DNA from: Buxus sempervirens
Lineage: Eukaryota; Streptophyta; Magnoliopsida; Buxales; Buxaceae
Direction of reading: 5' to 3'
Assembly: GCA_947561395.2 (NCBI GenBank)
Contig: OX387191.1
Coordinates: 37,713,439 to 37,777,438, forward strand
DNA: 64,000 nucleotides
Below the pieces are notes generated by a model. That model was not told the origin of the DNA and made no database searches. It was given only the letters and a program-made list of their open reading frames with translations. A program made the position numbers and the translations under genes. Each line of letters starts with the position of its first letter. The first letter of the stretch is position 1. Of the stretch, positions 57,756 through 64,000 are shown one piece after another.

Positions 57756-59692
57756 CCAATTTGATAATCAACTCAAAGAGTTAACAACTATTACATCCAC
57801 CTTTGAAAGCAAGCATTGCTGTCTGCAATCAAATATAGCCATACCTTCGGCATTATTCTTGATAATATTTCCTAAACTTGCCTTGAATGAGCAATTGAGG
57901 ATATAGATCCATCATGCAATATTTTGAACAACTAGTATATAACCGTGTCTCTTCGATTCCTGATACGATTAGTCCAACAGAAAACATTGATATACTTCAC
58001 AAATTCCTTCAATTGCCAGATTTTTCTCTCCAATAAAAATGTAACCTTTCCAAGCAGGAAAAACTGCTGAAATTAGTGTTCATACTAATGACTGGCCTCC
58101 TTATATGAAGTTGTACTCTATATGGAAGAGCAAACAGAAGGGTCAATGACAATGAGCATCAACCTTTGCCAAGGGCCTGAAAATATATGCAGGACATATG
58201 ATGATTTCATACATTCTTTACAAATTCAAGAAAGTTTTAGGAAATCAAAGAGAACTTCAGAATTTGACATGATGAGGTCCCACTTATTTGTTTTCTTTCC
58301 CTTCTTCTATCCTTTCTGTTCACTGGGATGGTTTTCTCTTGTTAGTTGTATTGGATCTATTAGAGATGTTATTCGGTTACTAATGTATTCTTCTTCTATA
58401 TTAGCAAATATTTCAATGCAAATGGATAAAAACATGATAACTTCAATTCCAAAAAAAAAAAAAAAAAAGGATACAACAACGTGTAACGAAACAAACCAAT
58501 CTTCTGTGGGACTCAATAAATTTTATTTCCTCAAACGACATAAGCAATCAAAGAATTTTTTTCTGTCTTTTCTAACACTCCATAAAAATCAAAAACCTAA
58601 ATACCCTGTTAGTTGATGCCACATCAATGTGTCTCCATTGTACTGGCAGATGTGAACCACTGTAGAGGAAAACCCCAGAAAAAAGTAGAATTTTTTACCC
58701 TTTTTCTCGCATTATCCAAAGTTCCAAACCGGGTGACGATTAATGCCAGAAACTATATTTTTTACACTTTTTCATCGAATCCAAAACCTAATAACCAACA
58801 AACAAACTTAAAACCATCCACAAAAAAGTTTCATTAATCGAAAGATGCGTTAGGAATTTTATGAACGGGCAAACAATCGAACATAAAAAATATTCAAAGA
58901 AAAAGAATACAACGAAGATAAACAAGACTGGACAACGGGCAAAGAATCAGAAAAAATTAGGGATTATCAGAAACCAAGTAGAAGAAAAAGGAATGGCTGA
59001 TTGCTAAAAACCTACAAGTTTCCATCATTCGATCCCTAAATAAAAAAGAGCCCTCAAAAAGAAATCTAGTAGTAGCAAAAGGAAAAAAATCGAGAGAGCA
59101 ACAGAAATACCGGGGAAAGGGGCGGCCGGTGGTCGACGGCGTCTGCTTCAGATGGCGGGTTGCCGGAGAGTTCGTGAAGGTGCTACGAACGAAGAGGATC
59201 TTTTGCGATCGACGTCCCCGGAGAGGGTGACTGGAACGGTGGGGAAGATTGGAAATGGGGGTTTAAGCTTTCCCTTCTCTCTCTTACTGCCAAGACACGA
59301 ACCCGTTCGAATTGAGAGAGAGGGAGAGAGGCGACCGCGTGTTTGGGTTGCTAACGTGGGGGGGGGGGGGGGGGGGGGGGGTGCAAAATGGGAACAAAAT
59401 AGCTCCCGATGACCTGGCTCCCCCATTCCACAAATTGTACCTTTTTCACGCAATAAGAAATTTCGTTGCCTGTTTTTGGCATTAGCGGGGAAAAGGTGCC
59501 CCATTCGATAATTTTCCCAGAAAAGAATCAGGTATCCTCCCCCAATTTGACCCACGGGACTTCAACCGACTTGTCAAATTGGTCCGCAGAATTGCTTTCT
59601 ATAGAACGGTGCTTAGCATATAATTTGAAATTTTTGCTTTGAGTAGAGAATTTGGTTTTGATCACTGCGAATCATAACCAAAGCATTTCCAG
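57756..59692. other. Flank upstream of the INTS3 copy; no certain gene
   Basis: AT-rich sequence with scattered short frames. On the minus strand around 57840-57960 an exon-like stretch (SFKASLGNIIKNNAEG before a GTATGG donor) could be coding, but I cannot identify it. About 59100-59400 is GC-richer with CT-rich minus-strand runs, like a plant 5' UTR or promoter, and holds a run of 24 G. Confidence 0.4.
59358..59381 (+). repeat. Run of 24 G
   Basis: An uninterrupted G24 tract (C24 on the other strand). Proline- or glycine-rich frames across it are an artefact of the run. Confidence 0.9.
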
Positions 59693-59760
59693 GTAAATTG
59701 GTCTTCTTTATTTTATTTTTAATTATTTTGCGATATAATACTTGTTCTTACTTCTTACAG
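59693..59760 (+). other. Possible 5'-UTR intron of the INTS3 copy
   Basis: CCAG/GTAAAT at 59693 and a T-rich stretch ending CTTCTTACAG at 59760 fit a short plant intron 75 bp before the ATG. If real, it argues against a simple retrocopy. Confidence 0.45.
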
Positions 59761-59834
59761 ATTTATTTCTGTTTGTTTTGATTCTAGCTATCTTATTACT
59801 TGTCATTCTTCTTCTCTATGAATCAGACACAAAC

Positions 59835-62141
59835 ATGGCATCAAAACTGCTTCGAACCGCCGCCCACGAAGCTGAAAACCAAGCCGAAGTGTCACTTAGA
59901 GAGGCTTTCGTTCTTTTGCATCACCAGCTGAAACCCCCTTTCTCTCTAAAAATTCCTTCTCCATCAGAGTACAAACAACTCAATCGGGCAATCCTCTTTG
60001 GACTTTTAACAGAACCCCACATGGCCAGAATCCATATTACCTACTTGCACGCCATTGTGACTGACGGGTATGCATTTTTTGTGGATTTGCTTCTCAAGAT
60101 ATCAAATGAGCTATACCCAAAGCTGCTTGAATCCGTCAGGGTTCAGTTGCTGTGGGTCGTTTCTAAAATGGTAGATGTGTTAGCAGTAGGGATTGATGTG
60201 TTATTGATTTCTCTGTTGAGGCAGATAGTAGGCGGGGATCTAAGTTTTGGGAACTTATGGTTGTGTGAAGAGTTGCTTCAGGTCTTTCGGGGCAATTGGG
60301 ACTTGCTATTAGAAGAACAGCCATTGGTTTTAACTAGTGCTGTCTATACATATCTTCGGTTATTGGCTGATCATTATAGGCTATCAGGTAGCTCGAAACT
60401 AGACGCCTTGAAGCACTTGGAGATTGATTTTTGCGTTCGAGCTTTGAGAAGGAACTTCAATTTATGTTTTCAGATAGGAAGGGATCTCATTCGTCTTCTA
60501 CAAGACTTGGTTCATATTCCTGAGTTCAGCGATATATGGAAGGACCTGTTATTTAATCCTGTTGAATTTAGTCATGTTCCTGGGTTTTCGGACATATCTC
60601 AGCCATACTGCTCGAGGACTTCAAGTCGGTATTTCTTACTTAGGGTCACATTGGAAACGGAAACCCAATTGCGATTCTTACTCACCCATGTGAGGTGGGG
60701 AAGTCAGAAGCGGTATCAGGCCTGGTTTGCAAAAAAGTTTCTTTGTGGACCTGAGAGGGAGACTCTTATTATCGACCTTGTTCGGTTTATATGTTGTGCA
60801 CTTCACCCATCTAATGAAATCATCCAATCAGATGTTATTCAGAGATGGGCAATCATAGGTTGGCTGCTAAAATGTTGTAGGAAGAATCACGTGGAAGGAA
60901 ATGTGAAGTTGGCATTATTTTATGATTGGTTGTTCTTTGATGAAAGAGTAGACAAAATTATGAACATTGAGCCGGGAATCTTGTTGATGGTGAATTCCAT
61001 ACCCAAATATATTGACATGACTCACAACCTTCTTGAGTTCTTGTTCCTGCTTATGGACAACTATGATGTTGAACGGACAGATATTATAGTTCCGGGTGTC
61101 TCTACAGCTTTCGGTGTACTTGTCCAGAAAGGAGTTGTTCGCTCACTGGACACTTTGAATTCTTGCAGTGCACTTTCACCTTCTCTCAGAGAGAGACTTG
61201 TGGACATCTGTTCTCGTTTTAAAATGGGAATTTCTAAAGAATCACACCCAGCTAGCCTTCCTTTGCCAACCACAAGTTTTGCGGATCCATCCAAAGTGAA
61301 AGACGAGATATTATTAGTGAGAGATCTAAAAAGATCTACATGCTTGAGGGGAAATGCACTTGATATTGAATCAGTTCATGCTTCTGGTTCTGTTTCAGAT
61401 GACATAGTTACTAATTGCAGCGCATTACTTAAGCATGATGAAAATCTTGTAGTTATCATAGAGAAATTGGTTCAAAATCTCGGGAAAACTATAAAAAGTT
61501 CAAACATAAGGGTCTTAAGTGTTTGGAGGAGATACTCATTTCATTTGCAGAACTTGATGATCACTTGCTTGGTAATGGAGGAAGTGCTATGAGTTATTCT
61601 GTTCGTAGCCCTGAAATTTTAGCACATAATTAAAATAACTGAAGCATTTAAGTCAAATGGATACAAAATATTTGCTCCTTTTGAATGCCCAAGGAGTGGA
61701 CTCAAATTTTCTGATGATATTCAGTCTGCTACAGCCTCAATTATGCGTAACTTTATCTTTTCTCAGCAAGAAAGGATGCAAAATTTGATCTTATTTTGGT
61801 CAAGGAATGGTTTTCCAGTGGGAGCTCGCCTATTATTTTATGCATCCCAACTTGCTTATGAGGCCCAACTGAGAAACTCATTGCAAAATCCACGGGGTTC
61901 TGCTGAGGAAATTGACTTGGAGGTGTCGCTATTAAAGTTTCATGAAGAAGGGTATGTTAATTTTATGAGCAATAAAAGAAAAAATTCTCTTGGTTCCATT
62001 GTTTGTGATTTTAAGATGGATGACAAGTTAGTTACGAAGATGGTAGATGGCGCTTTTGCTGCTTACAGATGCTTCCTTACGTTGTTGAGAAACAGCGTAA
62101 ATAAAGAAGCAGATATTGTTAAAAGTGATGCAAAGTTTTAG
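59835..62141 (+). pseudogene. INTS3: Integrator complex subunit 3 (INTS3) homologue, broken copy
   Basis: ATG at 59835 (MASKLLRTAAHEAENQAE). Conserved stretches include LWLCEELLQVFRGNWDLLLE, VYTYLRLLADHY, DFCVRALRRNFNLCFQIGRD, YFLLRVTLETETQLRFLLTH, RYQAWFAKKFLCGPERETL, QRWAIIGWLLKCCRK and LLEFLFLLMDNYDVER, the INTS3 N-terminal helical repeat domain. INTS3 is part of the Integrator complex, which in plants acts in snRNA 3'-end formation. The frame breaks at about 61507 (one base missing), returns in the next frame to a TAA near 61631, breaks again by two bases, and is then open through KITEAFKSNGYKIFAPF ... MVDGAFAAYRCFL to TAG at 62139. The C-terminal part is missing; a Copia element begins 40 bp later. 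No intron interrupts 2.3 kb of coding sequence. Confidence 0.85.
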
Positions 62142-62181
62142 GGATGAGTTTTATCACGTCTGAGTTTGTTTGGTGAAGTTG

Positions 62182-62434
62182 TGTTAGTGGGTTGGTATGT
62201 AACCCAGATTTTAGGAAGTGATGTGGTGATGTGGTTGTTGGTTATGCACTTATGCGTATTGGGGGGTTTTGTTAAGAGTAGTGGGGTCGTGTGGCATATT
62301 TACAGGCCACGTAGGAGTTTGTTTTTTTTTTTTTCTGAAATAGTTGTGGTGTGGTGTTCTACAGGTTACGACGTTGTCTTCAATTTATTGATTGCACTCC
62401 AAATTTATGAAAAGTCTCTCTTCGTTTTCCAACA
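62182..62434 (+). repeat. 5' LTR of element H
   Basis: Proposed from TGTTAGTGGG to CCAACA, with short inverted ends TGTT/AACA and a PBS right after. A length of 253 bp fits small Copia LTRs. The other LTR is not in the window, so the start could be off. Confidence 0.6.
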
Positions 62435-62437
62435 TTG

Positions 62438-62449
62438 TGGTATCGGAGC
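62438..62449 (+). promoter_or_regulatory. Primer-binding site of H
   Basis: TGGTATCGGAGC, the initiator-Met-tRNA-type site (usual form TGGTATCAGAGC), 3 bp after the LTR. Confidence 0.75.
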
Positions 62450-62550
62450 CCGGTTCGTTCTAATCTTGCTGGGCGTTAAAGTGTGAAGTGGGATTCCTCT
62501 TGAAGCAATCAATCTGCAACAGGGGTATATTTTTTGTGTGGTGGTTCCTC

Positions 62551-64000
62551 ATGTCAAATGGTATGAATACTGTTAATCTCTCACAATCCTTAGTTCCTAT
62601 TTTTAATGGAGAAAATTATCAATTTTGGAGTATAAAGATGAAGACACTTTTTATTTCACAAGATTTGTGGGATCTAGTTGAAAATGGCTATGCAGAAGCA
62701 GAAAGTTCAAGATCCGTGGAGAAAACAGCGGAGCTTCGTAAGAAAGATGCGAAAGCTCTACTTGTTTTGCAGCAGGCAGTGACTGATGCTATCTTTCCCC
62801 GGATTGCTAGTGCCACAAAATCTAAAGATGCATGGACTAGCTTGAGGCAAGAATTTTATGGCGACAAAAAGGTAACCATTGTGAAACTCCAAATTCTTCG
62901 TAAAGAATTTGAGACACTGTTCATGAAGGGAGGTGAGTCTGTTCAAGATTTTTTCTCTAGAATTTCTATCACAATAAATCAGATGAGGACTTATGGAGAA
63001 AAAATTCCAGATCAGAAAATTGTAGAGAAAATTTTGAGGAGTCTACCACCAAAATTTGATCATGTTGTGACTGCAATAGAAGAGTCTAAGGATTTGTCTA
63101 CCTATTCTCTTAATGAACTGATGGGTTCTCTTTTAGTTCATGAAGAACGAATGAACAGGTCAGCTGAGAAAAATGTTGAACAAGTTTTTCAGGCCAAGTT
63201 GGAGATCAGCAATAAAGACAAAAATTGTGAAGGAACTTCTAATCAAAAGCATGATAGTCAAGGTCGTGGTAGAGGTAGCTATCGTGGACGTGGTCGTGGT
63301 CGTGGACGTGGACGTGGTCGTGGATGCAGTAGGTCCAACAACGATTATCGAAATTCTGAAACTGGTGAGAAAGATAATCGTAATCAAACCCAACAAAAAA
63401 GATATTGTACTTTTTGCAAGAGGAATGGACATACTGAACCGTATTGCTGGGATAAGGCAAAACAAGAAGCCAACTTTGTGGAACAAAAGCAAGAAGGAGG
63501 TAACTTGTTTCTTACTTGTGCAAATACCAATCAGAGTAATGCTGATGTGTGGTTTCTAGATAGTGGTTGTAGTAACCACATGACAGGAAAAAGAAGCCTT
63601 TTCTGCAATATGGATGAGTCTGTGAAACAGGAAGTTCGGCTTGGCAATGACAAGTGTATCCAGATTGAAGGTAAGGGAACCATTGCAATTAAGACTAAAT
63701 CAGGTACTGAAAAGAAGATGGGAGATGTTTATTATATTCCTGGTTTAGTTCATAATTTGCTTAGTGTGGGTCAATTAATACAAAGGGGGCATTCTATTCT
63801 CTTTCACGATGATCTGTGTGAAATTAGAACTAAAAGCTCTAACACTCCTCACATTAAGATCCACATGGCTGAAAATAAAATGTTTCCTCTTGACATTTCA
63901 TGTCTTGGTGATTGTGCTTTTGCTGCAAATGTGAAGAATGAGTCTTGGTCATGGCATTTACGTTATGGTCACTTGCACTTTAATGGGCTGAAATTATTGA
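62551..64000 (+). CDS. gag-pol: Element H gag-pol polyprotein (partial, open at window end)
   Basis: ATG at 62551 (MSNGMNTVNLSQSLVPIFNG) opens 483 codons without a stop. The gag part (UBN2 type) has FNGENYQFWSIKMKTLF, AWTSLRQEFYG and LRKEFETLFMKGGESVQDFF. A run of RGRGRG dipeptides (about 63262-63330) and the CCHC knuckle CTFCKRNGHTEPYC (63406-63447) follow. The protease has WFLDSGCSNHMTG (Asp codon at 63559). The last part is the pre-integrase zone (VYYIPGLVHNLLSVGQL, WHLRYGHLHFNGL). The intact frame suggests a young, perhaps still mobile, copy. RT and RNase H should lie beyond the window. Confidence 0.92.
   Translation, partial: MSNGMNTVNLSQSLVPIFNGENYQFWSIKMKTLFISQDLWDLVENGYAEAESSRSVEKTAELRKKDAKALLVLQQAVTDAIFPRIASATKSKDAWTSLRQEFYGDKKVTIVKLQILRKEFETLFMKGGESVQDFFSRISITINQMRTYGEKIPDQKIVEKILRSLPPKFDHVVTAIEESKDLSTYSLNELMGSLLVHEERMNRSAEKNVEQVFQAKLEISNKDKNCEGTSNQKHDSQGRGRGSYRGRGRGRGRGRGRGCSRSNNDYRNSETGEKDNRNQTQQKRYCTFCKRNGHTEPYCWDKAKQEANFVEQKQEGGNLFLTCANTNQSNADVWFLDSGCSNHMTGKRSLFCNMDESVKQEVRLGNDKCIQIEGKGTIAIKTKSGTEKKMGDVYYIPGLVHNLLSVGQLIQRGHSILFHDDLCEIRTKSSNTPHIKIHMAENKMFPLDISCLGDCAFAANVKNESWSWHLRYGHLHFNGLKLL

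Larger units (their letters stand above)
62182..64000 (+). mobile_element. Element H: Ty1/Copia retrotransposon, runs past the window end
   Basis: A short LTR (62182-62434), a PBS and an intact gag-pol frame. The 3' part lies outside the window, so the target duplication cannot be checked. It lies directly behind the truncated INTS3 copy. Confidence 0.85.

Noticed and set aside
58122-58837. A 164-codon plus-strand frame and neighbours
   Set aside because: Contains a poly-A run read as poly-Lys, has no domain, and looks like AT-rich intergenic sequence.
59148-59555. A proline-rich protein on the minus strand and a glycine-rich one on the plus strand
   Set aside because: Both depend on reading through the 24-G run; no other support.

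Overview
This is nuclear DNA from a flowering plant. It is dominated by nested LTR retrotransposons; four kinds of broken plant gene lie between them. Evidence for a plant: GT-AG introns of plant type, a plant mobile domain (PMD) gene, a receptor-like-kinase fragment, a plant Integrator subunit 3 copy, and Ty3/Gypsy (Tat/Ogre-like and chromovirus) and Ty1/Copia elements. I cannot name the species. No tRNA, rRNA or CRISPR was seen.

Layout. 0.3-5.5 kb (+): a PMD pseudogene whose third exon is split by a reverse-oriented solo LTR (1312-5079). 5.8-6.3 kb: a 22-bp minisatellite. 6.75-7.2 kb (+): a GRF zinc-finger gene remnant. 8.4-8.75 kb (-): two kinase exons with lost catalytic residues. 9.0-32.9 kb (-): a nine-exon Ulp1 (C48) peptidase-type gene whose second intron holds a 21.8-kb Tat/Ogre-like element B (10405-32250, TSD ACTAC). 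B is itself interrupted by a solo LTR (24693-27949, TSD ATGTA). 33.3-33.8 kb (-): an unknown ORF. 34348-37734: another reverse solo LTR (TSD GCTCT). 37788-57750: a second Tat/Ogre-like element E (TSD CAGCT), containing a solo LTR (40261-43051, TSD GGTCA) and an almost complete chromovirus G inside its gag (47025-52623, TSD AACAG). 59.8-62.1 kb (+): an INTS3 pseudogene. 62.18 kb to the window end: a Ty1/Copia element open past the edge.

Both large elements B and E have lost protease, RT and RNase H; B keeps only the last ~60 codons of integrase. What they keep is gag, long leaders, large LTRs and repeat arrays. The most striking signal is that several of these arrays are chains of short hairpins whose two arms change together while the loop stays constant. 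They occur upstream of gag in E (about thirty hairpins, at least five stem versions), upstream of gag in B (with TACG loops), in B's 73-bp array (constant ATTCAC loop), and as four-hairpin clusters before the TATA box in two LTR families that differ in sequence. A conserved splice donor about 100-320 bp downstream of each LTR TATA box, and a matching CAG/GTAC acceptor just before gag, suggest that these leaders are partly removed by splicing.

Boundaries of all seven complete insertions rest on 5-bp target-site duplications read directly; six are perfect and one has a single mismatch. Protein family calls come from motif recognition without database searches.
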